Of a DNA stretch of 64,000 nucleotides, positions 37,877 through 46,114 are shown piece by piece. Each line of letters starts with the position of its first letter. The first letter of the stretch is position 1. This stretch comes from UBA5239 sp031548025 (GTDB lineage: Bacteria; Verrucomicrobiota; Lentisphaeria; Victivallales; Victivallaceae), in the NCBI GenBank assembly GCA_031548025.1, contig JAVBRM010000005.1, positions 1 through 64,000 on the forward strand, written 5' to 3'. The position numbers and the translations under genes were made by a program. Below the pieces are notes generated by a model. It was not told where the DNA came from. It ran no database searches and saw nothing but the letters and a program-made list of their open reading frames with translations.

Positions 37877-37957
37877 AAGTTGAAGGTTGAAAGTTGAAAG
37901 CTATGGGAGGTGGAAAAATCTCCCAATATCTTAGCTTTCAACCTTCAACTTTCAACT
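37871..37957. repeat. Inverted heptamer-repeat element B
   Basis: Left arm 37871-37902 is about four tandem AGTTGAA heptamers; right arm 37933-37957 is the complement with one unit less. The 30-bp core contains ATCTCCCAATATC, shared with elements A and C. The left arm supplies the stop of the PHP gene and the right arm supplies the stop and last codons of trmO, so the element sits exactly across the convergent gene ends. A strong stem of ~25 bp can form. Confidence 0.85.
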
Positions 37958-38727
37958 TTTTTTAAAAACTGCCGGTGGATGTCTTTGTCGCAATAGCGGT
38001 CTTCGGCTTCGGGAAGCAGTTCGGATGGAGAATAGTTGGAACGAATGTCGGTTACTTTTACCCGGTGTTCGTCGACAGTGAAGCATATCCGCCAGGTCCG
38101 ACAACCGATGCTGTGTCCTTTGTCTTCCGGGATAATCCGCTTACGGGTATCGTTCAAGGGCTCGTAAGACAGTTGCAGTTTGGCGAATGCTTCGAGGTCC
38201 AGGCCGCTCAGGTCCTTTATCAGGGCGATTTTTTCGGTGGCGAGAGCGGCAAATTCAACTTCATATTGATCTATCGCGTCAGGCAGCCAGCCGATAGCGG
38301 CGTCCGGAAAGCTGTCCGCCGCCGGAATGTATGGCTTGATATCCAGCACCCAGGTTCCATCCAGCATGTCGAAATTGCGGATATGGATTTCCAGCTTATC
38401 GATTTTGACCAGCTCCACACAGCTCATGCCGATCGGATTAGGGCGATGCGGCGAACGGGTGGCGAAAACTCCGATTTTACGGCGGTCCTTGATCACCGGC
38501 GGGGTTACGGCCGGTTTCCAACCGCTCTCCAGATTTTGATGGAAACAAAACAGCACCCAAATCCGGTCGAAACCGTTCATGTCCCGTAGCGCTGTTTCGA
38601 AATTATGATGCGGCAACAGCCGGATAATGCCGGTGTTGTCGGCAAAAACCGCCTGACGCGGTGCTTCAAACCGGTATTTTCCGGCCGCTTCCACCACCCC
38701 GATCGGAGCAAAAGTCACCGGTTTCAT
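37945..38727 (-). CDS. trmO: tRNA (N6-threonylcarbamoyladenosine37-N6)-methyltransferase TrmO
   Basis: 260 aa. The TsaA/TrmO fold shows PIGVVEAAGKYRFEAPRQ, FDRIWVLFCFHQN, IGVFATRSPHRPNPIGMSCVELV and LDGTWVLDIKPYIP, all family hallmarks. It makes m6t6A37 in tRNA-Thr from t6A. The C terminus is extended by ~50 residues with several Cys and Arg. The ATG overlaps the stop of the upstream gene at 38724 (ATGA). The last residues KKVES come from repeat element B. Confidence 0.9.
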   Translation of the reverse strand: MKPVTFAPIGVVEAAGKYRFEAPRQAVFADNTGIIRLLPHHNFETALRDMNGFDRIWVLFCFHQNLESGWKPAVTPPVIKDRRKIGVFATRSPHRPNPIGMSCVELVKIDKLEIHIRNFDMLDGTWVLDIKPYIPAADSFPDAAIGWLPDAIDQYEVEFAALATEKIALIKDLSGLDLEAFAKLQLSYEPLNDTRKRIIPEDKGHSIGCRTWRICFTVDEHRVKVTDIRSNYSPSELLPEAEDRYCDKDIHRQFLKKVES

Positions 38728-39533
38728 GGTTTTTCCTGAACCTTCGGTAGGTCCTGAGCCTTGTTGCGACAGGAAAAATTCTTACCCCATTTACTGGTCC
38801 CTACAATCACAAAAACCATCATCAAGGCCAGCAGCAGCCAGAACCACCAGGCAAAAATAGAGTTGCTGAATTTATAACCGGCTGCCGGTTTGATTTCCTC
38901 ATCCGCCGGTTTTTCCGCGGCGGCGGGATCGGGAGCCGCGCCCGGGGGCGGGGCAATGGTCTTCAAGGTTGGCCGGGGTTGGATTTCACGATGGCACTCG
39001 GGACATTCCAACTGCAAATTGATCCAGGCATTATCCACCCCCAGCACCGCCTTGCAATGCGGGCACTGGTACTCGAACTGGCGGCTTTCCACGATCGCCA
39101 CAGCAGGCGGCGGAGGCGGCGGAACCACGGCTGCGGCGGCTTCCGGCTTGCCGCCGTTGGTCAGAAAATCATTGATGGCGTCGCTGAATCCCTGCCCGGT
39201 ACTTTTGTCGACGCTTTTGACGATGCATTTGCCGCCGTCCTTGCGGACAAAACTCAGAATATTCTTTTCAAACTGCGTTTCTTTCAGAATATCCAGACGG
39301 ATTTCCAACTCTTTGATCCCGACGAACATCACCTTGTCCATAAATAGAATTCTCTTGTCCGTCGCCACCATGATCCAGGTGCGGTCGTCATAGGAACCAC
39401 GGGTCAAGGCCAGGACGTGTTCGTCCCGATCCAAAATCTCAGGCAATTCCTTAACTTCGGGACGGTGGGTAAATTTACCGCCGTTGGCCCCCAGCGCAGT
39501 CAATTCATTTTTCAGTTCTTCACGATCTTTCAT
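38724..39533 (-). CDS. PH-like domain, zinc ribbon and single membrane helix protein
   Basis: 269 aa. Residues ~30-125 match bacterial PH-like (bPH_3) domains: DEHVLALTRGSYDDRTWIMV, then ATDKRILFMDKVMFVG and ISDAINDFL. A Pro/Ala linker leads to a zinc ribbon (CPHC...CPEC, ~155-185), then a second Pro-rich linker and a C-terminal membrane helix (~235-255). Start chosen at ATG 39533, where the family begins. It overlaps trmO by four bases. This is the same combination (zinc ribbon and membrane helices) as in the operon at 55332-59597, though sequences differ. Function unknown. Confidence 0.7.
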   Translation of the reverse strand: MKDREELKNELTALGANGGKFTHRPEVKELPEILDRDEHVLALTRGSYDDRTWIMVATDKRILFMDKVMFVGIKELEIRLDILKETQFEKNILSFVRKDGGKCIVKSVDKSTGQGFSDAINDFLTNGGKPEAAAAVVPPPPPPAVAIVESRQFEYQCPHCKAVLGVDNAWINLQLECPECHREIQPRPTLKTIAPPPGAAPDPAAAEKPADEEIKPAAGYKFSNSIFAWWFWLLLALMMVFVIVGTSKWGKNFSCRNKAQDLPKVQEKP

Positions 39534-39688
39534 TTGTCTTTCAATAAGGAGCCGTTGATAAATAAACTTGACAAAAATCTTTGCGGCTCCAGGCGAGTGA
39601 TTTTTATCAAAACTGTGAGGAGCATAACGAGTTATGTAACGAACAGGCTTTGACAAAAAGCGCCGCCTGGCACACAAAGATGTAAAGG

Positions 39689-40534
39689 TTATTTTTTAAC
39701 GGTTCCTAATCTGATGCGCTCTTCATCGATTTCCACAACCCGTTCTTTATACAGGCTGCCGAGCGCTTTTTTAAAGGTTTTCCGACTCATTTTGAACAAG
39801 CGTTCGATTTCACCGGAGGGAGTTTTGGCGGTAATTTTCAGCTCGCCGCCATGAGCGGCCAACACCTCACGGATCACATCCGCCGCATCGGGCACCGCAT
39901 TGGCATAACCGGGAGCTTGCATGACTACGTCCATCCGGCCGTCCTCGCGGACTTTCTGCAGATAAACCCGGCGGTGGTCTCCGATCTGCAACCTCTCGTA
40001 AACCTGCCCCAAATACAGGATCCCGATATATTTTTCATCCAGCAACACCCGGTAACCGGTCCGGGTTATTTCCATGACCACTGCCTCCAGCGGCTGCCCG
40101 AACCGCAAATTTTCCGGAGCGGCTACGATTCCTTTCATGACTCTAGCAGTGGCGATCACCCGGTCGCTGACCTTGTCGTACTTGACCTTGACCAGAACTT
40201 CGTCGCCGACATGCAGCGGGGAAATCTGTTCCCGATAGGGCAACAGCAAGTCCTTATCCAAACCCCAGTCCAGGAACGCGCCGACCGGGTTGACGTCCTT
40301 GACCAGAAGCCGGACGATATCCCCCTCCACCGCCAGCGGTTTCTGCGTGGTCGCCACCGGACGGTCCTCCGAATCGGTGTAAACGAAAACCTCGAGGATA
40401 TCGCCAATCTTCATTTCCTGGGTAACATATCTCGAAGGCAGCAACACTTGCTCACCTTCCGCGTCAGACAGATAAACCCCATGGTCCGAGGTGCGTTTAA
40501 TCCGCAATCTATTGTAACTGCCGAGAACTATCAT
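39689..40534 (-). CDS. cvfB: S1-domain RNA-binding protein, CvfB family
   Basis: 281 aa. Three S1-like OB folds: GVYLSDAEGEQVLLPSRYV (~20-40), NPVGAFLDWGLDKDLLLPYREQ (~80-105, a classical S1 strand set) and TGYRVLLDEKYIGILYLGQVYE (~155-180), with a winged-helix C-terminal domain (SGEIERLFKMSRKTFKKALGSL). This order is that of CvfB/YitL, which tunes virulence and stress mRNAs in Firmicutes. Part of a minus-strand run after the LPS-kinase-like gene, from which element C separates it. Confidence 0.87.
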   Translation of the reverse strand: MIVLGSYNRLRIKRTSDHGVYLSDAEGEQVLLPSRYVTQEMKIGDILEVFVYTDSEDRPVATTQKPLAVEGDIVRLLVKDVNPVGAFLDWGLDKDLLLPYREQISPLHVGDEVLVKVKYDKVSDRVIATARVMKGIVAAPENLRFGQPLEAVVMEITRTGYRVLLDEKYIGILYLGQVYERLQIGDHRRVYLQKVREDGRMDVVMQAPGYANAVPDAADVIREVLAAHGGELKITAKTPSGEIERLFKMSRKTFKKALGSLYKERVVEIDEERIRLGTVKK

Positions 40535-40557
40535 TTATTCATATCTCCAAGTTTATT

Positions 40558-40673
40558 AAATTGAAAATTGAAAATTGAAAATGAAAAATTAAAGAGATTC
40601 TTTTTCGCAATATCTTTTCTCCAAATCTTCACTTCCCATCATTTTCAATTTTCAATTTTCAATTTTCAATTTA
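40558..40673. repeat. Inverted heptamer-repeat element C
   Basis: Left arm 40559-40590 is tandem ATTGAAA heptamers; right arm 40641-40673 is TTTTCAA heptamers in reverse. The core (40591-40640) has AGAGATT and CGCAATATC, matching elements A and B. It stands between two co-directional minus genes, next to the stop of the upstream one. Confidence 0.8.
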
Positions 40674-41729
40674 CTCAAGCCAGATAACCACTTTGCCGTC
40701 AACCTCCCGGAAATCACTCTCCGCCAAATCCACTCTCATGCGTTCAGCACGGGAAATAACCGTCTTGCCGTTGTCGGCACTGCCGGTCCCAACCGGCCAA
40801 TATAATTTACATCCGTCCTCCAACGCCAACGGCTTGCGGCACGGCAACCCCTGCAGTTCCAACTGAAAGGACCTCAGCCACAACTCCATGGCCTTGTCCG
40901 GTTCGTATTCGCGGCATTCACTGCCCGCCAAATCCGACAGGCCGCCGCCCTGTAACTTCCGCAGCACCTGATTGCCTCTGACCTCGACGAACTTCCGGTA
41001 GTTGCTGACAATCTGACCGCGCCGCTTATCCCAGTCTTTGGTAATCCTGACGCCGTCACGCCCTAAATACTCATCCCACAACTGAGCCCCTTCCCGGCTG
41101 TTGGCGGCGATCCGGCTTTCGCACAGGAAACTGGCCGCCTGGGTGTCGGTGATATTTTCTTTCAAACCGAGAATGATATTCGCCATACGGTATTTCTGCT
41201 CCGCCCCATACTTTTCAATATTGGCAATACCATATGCGTCCACCAGATATAAATTCTGTTTATAAAGCAGATTCCCCGCATGATAATCCGGATGAAACCA
41301 GTTATTCATAATTATCTGCCGGGTCAGAAACGCCAACTCATGCAAGAGCTCGTCGCGCTGTTCGGTCCGGTACCAGTATTCCTGTAAATCCGGGGCGTCG
41401 TTCAAGGCCTGGGTCACCAGCAATGAATGGATGCCGCGCCTCCCGCATCCAAGATACTCGACCACCGGCAGACCGGCCACGGCGATTTCCAGGCCGGTTC
41501 TGAATTCCGACACCGCCCGCGAAAATACCAGTTCGCGGATCTTGTCATCCAATTTGTGGGGAGTGAAATACTTGACGAAATAACGGTCGTCAACTTTGAA
41601 AACGGTCCGCTGCGGATTTCTTTTGACCATACCACTTTTCATATGAGCCCGAAAATCCATAAACCATCCGTCCAGAATCGACGGATCGCGAACTTGCCAG
41701 CGCCAACCGTTGACCTCGGTCTTAACCAT
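40671..41729 (-). CDS. Lipopolysaccharide-kinase-like protein (WaaP/KdkA family)
   Basis: 352 aa. Kinase fold: RTVFKVDDRYFVKYFTP (N-lobe Lys), HPDYHAGNLLY (catalytic Asp and Asn) and LVDAYGI in the position of the metal-binding DFG/DFD. The family phosphorylates Kdo or heptose in the LPS core. The presence of lpxD, hldD and an lptD-like gene in the window fits that role. Residues ~200-352 are an unusual extension not recognised. Start at ATG 41729 overlaps the rsmD stop by eight bases. Confidence 0.7.
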   Translation of the reverse strand: MVKTEVNGWRWQVRDPSILDGWFMDFRAHMKSGMVKRNPQRTVFKVDDRYFVKYFTPHKLDDKIRELVFSRAVSEFRTGLEIAVAGLPVVEYLGCGRRGIHSLLVTQALNDAPDLQEYWYRTEQRDELLHELAFLTRQIIMNNWFHPDYHAGNLLYKQNLYLVDAYGIANIEKYGAEQKYRMANIILGLKENITDTQAASFLCESRIAANSREGAQLWDEYLGRDGVRITKDWDKRRGQIVSNYRKFVEVRGNQVLRKLQGGGLSDLAGSECREYEPDKAMELWLRSFQLELQGLPCRKPLALEDGCKLYWPVGTGSADNGKTVISRAERMRVDLAESDFREVDGKVVIWLE

Positions 41730-42297
41730 CGGCTTTCTCCACAAACAAAAACGAAGCAGAACCAAGTTTGCGCAAAGCAGTGCGCCGACCCGGCACGACC
41801 AAAGTGATGAATTCACCGGCCGCACCTTTGGTATCCGGCAACTCCCAGATTATTCTGGCCGCGGCAGCCCATTCCAGGAACTCCGCCTTGGCCATCAACG
41901 CCCGGTAAAGCTCCGCCGACTCGGCATACGGCGGATCGGCAAAAATCAGATCCGGCTCCGCCAGCCGCCGCCGGTAACGCTCCGGCTCCAGGATACTGGA
42001 GCAAACCACTTCGGACTCAAACTCCGCGCCCGACTTACGGACCTGGGCGATATTCTGTTCGATTACTTTGCAATGGCTGAAATTCTGATCCACGAAAAGC
42101 ACCTCCGCCGCACCGCGGCTGGCAGCTTCCAGTCCGACACTACCCGATCCGGCACACAGATCAACCACTTTCAAACCATCAAAATTGCGCAGACTGTCCA
42201 TCAGACTCTGCCTGGCGCGAACCGAGGTGGGGCGCACCTCCATGCCGCGCGGCGCCTGAATCACCATGCCGCGTGCCAATCCGGAAATTATTTCCAT
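41722..42297 (-). CDS. rsmD: 16S rRNA (guanine966-N2)-methyltransferase RsmD
   Basis: 191 aa from ATG 42297, which has AAGGA at a good distance; an ATG at 42330 has none. RPTSVRARQSLMDSL is the RsmD N-terminal signature; the SAM motif is VVDLCAGSGSVGLEA; the catalytic motif is ADPPYA. It methylates N2 of G966 in the 30S subunit. First of the minus-strand run rsmD, LPS kinase, cvfB. Confidence 0.9.
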   Translation of the reverse strand: MEIISGLARGMVIQAPRGMEVRPTSVRARQSLMDSLRNFDGLKVVDLCAGSGSVGLEAASRGAAEVLFVDQNFSHCKVIEQNIAQVRKSGAEFESEVVCSSILEPERYRRRLAEPDLIFADPPYAESAELYRALMAKAEFLEWAAAARIIWELPDTKGAAGEFITLVVPGRRTALRKLGSASFLFVEKADG

Positions 42298-42413
42298 CTG
42301 ATTTCCTTTATATATATAAATTGTTTCCATATAATATAACCCGGAAACAGTCTCAGTGCAAGATTCTTAGCCGATGATCACCACAAATAATAAGTCACCT
42401 CAGCCCAAAACCA

Positions 42414-42458
42414 TCCGACTCGTCCGACTTGTCCGACTCGTCCGACCTGTCCGATTTC
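42414..42458. repeat. Period-9 tandem repeat (TCCGACTCG)
   Basis: About five copies of TCCGAC(T/C)(C/T)G in a row, in the divergent gap between rsmD and rpmF. The third base pairs vary. No gene overlaps. It is one more short tandem-repeat type in intergenic DNA of this window. Confidence 0.7.
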
Positions 42459-42513
42459 TTTTGGCACAGGTTGAAAGTTTCCTGAAAATTTATTCAGAGC
42501 GGACGATTGATGC

Positions 42514-42541
42514 TTGAAAAAATCGATTCTCATGATATATT
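42514..42541 (+). promoter_or_regulatory. Probable promoter of rpmF-plsX
   Basis: TTGAAA at 42514-42519 and TATATT at 42536-42541, spacer 16 bp, in front of rpmF. An alternative -10 (TATAGT) lies at 42543-42548. Confidence 0.45.
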
Positions 42542-42600
42542 CTATAGTTTATAATTCTGTATGTAATCTGAATCTGGAATCAAATCAGGAGATATCGAAA

Positions 42601-42780
42601 ATGGCGGTACCGAAAAGAAAAATGTCGAAAATGAAGAAACGCATGCGCAAAGCTGCGAATCGTTATGAAGGCGTGCAGGTAACTTTCTGCACCAATTGCC
42701 AGGCTCCTCTCAAGCCCCATTGTGCTTGCAGCGCCTGCGGTTTCTACAAAGGCAAACAAGTCCTTACTGTCGAAGCATAA
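42601..42780 (+). CDS. rpmF: Ribosomal protein L32
   Basis: 59 aa, normal length. MAVPKRKMSK is the universal start; the zinc-ribbon CTNC...CSAC (CxxC pairs) is intact, so it is the C+ zinc-binding form, which suggests no zinc-starvation paralogue is needed here. The open frame extends 29 codons upstream, but AGGAG before ATG 42601 and the family N terminus fix this start. Adjacent to plsX as in most bacteria. Confidence 0.95.
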   Translation: MAVPKRKMSKMKKRMRKAANRYEGVQVTFCTNCQAPLKPHCACSACGFYKGKQVLTVEA

Positions 42781-42783
42781 ACT

Positions 42784-43824
42784 ATGATCAGAATCGCGGT
42801 TGATGCGATGGGCGGAGACCACGCCCCCGCTGTAATCATCGAAGGCCTTACTGCTGCCCTGTATGATTTCCCCGAATACGAATTGACTATCGTGGGGCAT
42901 CAGGGCAAGATTTCCTATTATCTGGAAAAATACGGTATCGCTTCTCATCCGCGAATCAAACTGGTCCATGCCGAAGAAACGGTGGAAATGAATGACCCCG
43001 CCACCGCGGCGGTCCGTTCCAAGCGCAATTCATCCATTACAATTTGCGCTAAATTGCTGCGGGACAAGAAAGTGGATGCGGTTTTCAGCGCCGGCCACAC
43101 CGGAGCCGCGGTTGCCGCGTCTACAGTACTGGTCAGAACACTTGAAGGCATTCAGCGTCCGGCAATCGCCACGATCATGCCGGGTATGTACGGTAAGTAC
43201 ATTCTGATGGACGCCGGCGCCAACCCCGACTGCGAACCGATGAACCTGGTTCAATTTGCCCTGATGGGGGAAGCCTATGCCGAGTTTTTCTTTGACATGA
43301 AAGACCCGCGTATCGGATTGTTGAGTGTCGGCGAAGAAGACTGCAAAGGCAATGAACTGACCAAAGAAACTTTTAAGAAACTTGCCGCCATGCCGATCAA
43401 TTTTGTCGGCAACGTCGAAGGCAACACGATTTTCGAGAACATTACCGAAGTCGTTATCTGTGACGGCTTTATCGGCAATGTCCTTTTGAAGACATGCGAA
43501 GGACTCGCCAAATCCACTCTGTATTGGATGAAAGGAGTCCTGACTAAAAATCCGGTTCGGTATACCGGGGCTATTCTGGCCCGCAATGCCTTCCGGGAGC
43601 TGAAATCATTTGCCGATGCCGAAGATATTGGCGGTGCGCCGCTGTTGGGGATCAACGGAATTGTCATTATTGCCCATGGGTCCTCTACCGCACGCTCTGT
43701 CCGCAACGGCATCAAGGTAGCCGGTGAATTCGTCAAGTTCGGCATCAACGACAAGATTATTCAGCGGGTTAAAGAAACCGGTGCGCTGATCAAGTCCGAT
43801 GCAGAGCACGAAAACAACAATTAA
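42784..43824 (+). CDS. plsX: Phosphate acyltransferase PlsX
   Basis: 346 aa. RIAVDAMGGDHAPAVIIEG is the N-terminal signature; FSAGHTGAAVA, DAGANPDC, VSVGEED(~) and CDGFIGNVLLKTCEG follow. It makes acyl-phosphate from acyl-ACP for phospholipid synthesis with PlsY. It follows rpmF by three bases and precedes fabH, a conserved order linking ribosome and membrane synthesis. Confidence 0.95.
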   Translation: MIRIAVDAMGGDHAPAVIIEGLTAALYDFPEYELTIVGHQGKISYYLEKYGIASHPRIKLVHAEETVEMNDPATAAVRSKRNSSITICAKLLRDKKVDAVFSAGHTGAAVAASTVLVRTLEGIQRPAIATIMPGMYGKYILMDAGANPDCEPMNLVQFALMGEAYAEFFFDMKDPRIGLLSVGEEDCKGNELTKETFKKLAAMPINFVGNVEGNTIFENITEVVICDGFIGNVLLKTCEGLAKSTLYWMKGVLTKNPVRYTGAILARNAFRELKSFADAEDIGGAPLLGINGIVIIAHGSSTARSVRNGIKVAGEFVKFGINDKIIQRVKETGALIKSDAEHENNN

Positions 43825-43847
43825 TTAGAAAATATTGCCTGCGTCAT

Positions 43848-43876
43848 TTGACAACGGCTTAAATTATCGATAGATT
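43848..43876 (+). promoter_or_regulatory. Promoter of fabH
   Basis: TTGACA at 43848-43853 and TAGATT at 43871-43876 with a 17-bp spacer, between plsX and fabH. Its presence means fabH and the glycerate kinase can be expressed apart from rpmF-plsX. Confidence 0.65.
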
Positions 43877-43924
43877 AAGTTAATTTTTTAATATTATTAT
43901 CTTATCGGTTCGGCAGGAGATTTT

Positions 43925-44908
43925 ATGGGTATTAAAATCATAGGGACGGGTTCCTATTTACCAAAGAAAGTGGTTACCAACGCAGATCTGGAAAAGATCG
44001 TGGAAACCAGTGATGAATGGATCACTTCCCGTACCGGCATTTCGGAACGTCGCATTGCCGCCCCCGAAGAAGCCGCCTCGGATATGGCCTATCAGGCCTC
44101 GCTCAAGGCGCTGGAAGCCGCCGGTATTACCGCCGAAGACATTGACGGTATCATTTTTACCACCGTCACGCCCGATTATGTCTTCCCCAGCTCAGCCTGT
44201 ATGCTTCAGGAAAAACTCGGCTGCCGGAAGGTCTTCTGTTTCGATATGCAAGCCGCCTGTACCGGCTTGATTTACGCCATTGAAGTGGCTCATTCCCTGC
44301 TGATAGCCAAGCCCAAATACCGCAGAATCCTGATTGCCTCTTCGGAAAAATTGTCCGATATCACGGACTGGACCGACCGCAGTACCTGTGTATTGTTTGG
44401 AGACGCCGCCTCCGCGATCATTCTGGAAAAAACCGAAAGCGCGGAAGACTCACTGCTGGCAAGTTCGCTCGCCGCCGACGGCACTTACGGCGACAAATTG
44501 ATTATCCCCGGCGGCGGCAGCAGAATGCCGCTTACACAGGAAGTTTTCGATCAAAGATTGATTTATACTCAAATGTCCGGTCAGGAAGTATTCAAACTGG
44601 CGGTCAGCGCCATGGCCTCGGCATGCAATGAAGCCATGCAGGAAGCCGGCTTGGCCATTGACGATATCGACTGGCTGGTGCCGCACCAGGCCAATCTTCG
44701 AATCATGAAAATGGTCGCCAACCGTGTTTCATTTCCTCTGGAAAAGTCCTTCGTCAATGTCAACCGTTATGGCAACACCTCTTCCGCCACCATCGGCATC
44801 TGCCTGGATGAAATGATCAGGGGCGGGTTGTTGAAACGCGGCCAGATTGTACTGTTGACGGCGTTCGGTTCCGGCATGACCTGGGGTTCAATTATCCTCC
44901 GTTACTGA
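43925..44908 (+). CDS. fabH: Beta-ketoacyl-ACP synthase III FabH
   Basis: 327 aa. N-terminal IKIIGTGSYLPKKVVTNADL; catalytic Cys in DMQAACTGLIYA; His in WLVPHQANLRIM; Asn in NRYGNTSSATIGI. It starts fatty-acid elongation by joining acetyl-CoA to malonyl-ACP. AGGAG upstream. It overlaps the glycerate kinase start by one base (TGATG). Confidence 0.95.
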   Translation: MGIKIIGTGSYLPKKVVTNADLEKIVETSDEWITSRTGISERRIAAPEEAASDMAYQASLKALEAAGITAEDIDGIIFTTVTPDYVFPSSACMLQEKLGCRKVFCFDMQAACTGLIYAIEVAHSLLIAKPKYRRILIASSEKLSDITDWTDRSTCVLFGDAASAIILEKTESAEDSLLASSLAADGTYGDKLIIPGGGSRMPLTQEVFDQRLIYTQMSGQEVFKLAVSAMASACNEAMQEAGLAIDDIDWLVPHQANLRIMKMVANRVSFPLEKSFVNVNRYGNTSSATIGICLDEMIRGGLLKRGQIVLLTAFGSGMTWGSIILRY

Positions 44909-46050
44909 TGAAAATTATCATCGCACCAGACTCATTCAAAGGCAGCCTCCGCAGTCCGGAGGTTTGCGAGGCTGTGGCGAAAGGCCTGCGCCGGGCTCTA
45001 CCTAACGCTCAGCTCATATCAATCCCCATGGCCGATGGCGGCGAAGGAACTACCCGCGCGGCAGTCATCGCCACCGGTGGCGAACTCCATACCCGTGACG
45101 TTCATGGTCCTTTGATGCAAATGGTATCCGCGGAATATGGGTTGCTCGATAACGACATTGCGATTTTCGAAATGGCATCGGCCAGCGGCTTGGAACTGCT
45201 TGAAGATTCAAAAAAAAATCCCCTGGAAACCACTACTTTCGGAACCGGTCAGATTCTGCGCCGTTTACTGGAACGCGGATTCAGAGATATCATCATGGGT
45301 ATCGGTGGCAGCGCCACGGTTGATGGCGGCATGGGAATGCTGCAAGCATTGGGCTACCGGATGGTCGACGCCGATGGCGAATTGCTTCCTTTCGGTATTG
45401 GCGGCGGGACGTTACACCGGATTGCGCGAATTGACTGTTCTCACGCCGACCCGCGCTTGAAAGAATGCCGGATCCGGGTGGCTTGCGACGTCACCAATCC
45501 ATTGCTCGGCCCGAACGGCGCAGCGGCGGTATTCGGCCCCCAGAAAGGCGCCTCCCCGGAAGACGTCTCCAGACTGGAATACAATTTAAAACACTGGTTT
45601 GAAGTACTCCGCTCGGCGGATTTATGCAAAAACTGCGACCAACCCGGCGACGGTGCGGCCGGCGGCCTGGGCTTTGCCCTGCGCAATGTTCTGAATGCGG
45701 AAATCACCTCCGGAGCCGCTCTATTGATCGACTTGGCCGACCTGACTGAACAGTTGGCCGGAGCCGACCTGCTGATTACCGGCGAAGGCTGTTCCGATTC
45801 GCAAACCGCGCAAGGAAAACTCTGCGCGGTAATCGCGGAAACCGCGGCCCACCGCCAGGTACCGGCAATTCTGCTCTCCGGAGCCCTGAGAGGAGACCTG
45901 AGCGAGCTGGAAAAAATCTTCGCCGGAACCTTCAGCATCGCCCGCGGCCCCGGATCGCTCGCCGACGCCATGGCCTCGACCGCCGCCAACCTCGAATTTA
46001 CCGCCTTCAACATCGCCAAGCTCCTTTCTTCAGTGGTTGCTAAAAATTAA
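44908..46050 (+). CDS. Glycerate kinase (GarK/GlxK family)
   Basis: 380 aa. KIIIAPDSFKGSLRSPEVCEAVAKGLRRALP is the family start; IPMADGGEGTTRA, GIGGSATVDGGMGMLQALG, ACDVTNPLLGPNGAAAVFGPQKGA and PGDGAAGGLGFAL follow. It phosphorylates D-glycerate to 2-phosphoglycerate, feeding glycolysis. The link to the fabH transcript is translational coupling only; no metabolic link is evident. Confidence 0.92.
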   Translation: MKIIIAPDSFKGSLRSPEVCEAVAKGLRRALPNAQLISIPMADGGEGTTRAAVIATGGELHTRDVHGPLMQMVSAEYGLLDNDIAIFEMASASGLELLEDSKKNPLETTTFGTGQILRRLLERGFRDIIMGIGGSATVDGGMGMLQALGYRMVDADGELLPFGIGGGTLHRIARIDCSHADPRLKECRIRVACDVTNPLLGPNGAAAVFGPQKGASPEDVSRLEYNLKHWFEVLRSADLCKNCDQPGDGAAGGLGFALRNVLNAEITSGAALLIDLADLTEQLAGADLLITGEGCSDSQTAQGKLCAVIAETAAHRQVPAILLSGALRGDLSELEKIFAGTFSIARGPGSLADAMASTAANLEFTAFNIAKLLSSVVAKN

Positions 46051-46060
46051 CCTATTCAGG

Positions 46061-46089
46061 TTGAAAGAAACGCAATAACGTGCTATGTT
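46061..46089 (+). promoter_or_regulatory. Promoter of ymdB-nadC-ruvA
   Basis: TTGAAA at 46061-46066 and TATGTT at 46084-46089 with a 17-bp spacer, directly upstream of ymdB, which has GAAGGA as ribosome-binding site. Confidence 0.6.
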
Positions 46090-46114
46090 ATAAAGTAATT
46101 ATGAAGGATTTCCA

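Noticed and set aside
37871..37957. CRISPR-like repeats in the heptamer elements
   Set aside because: Units are 7 bp without spacers, and no cas genes occur in the window.
43825..43924. Fatty-acid regulator (FapR-like) site in the plsX-fabH gap
   Set aside because: No clear dyad is visible around the fabH promoter.
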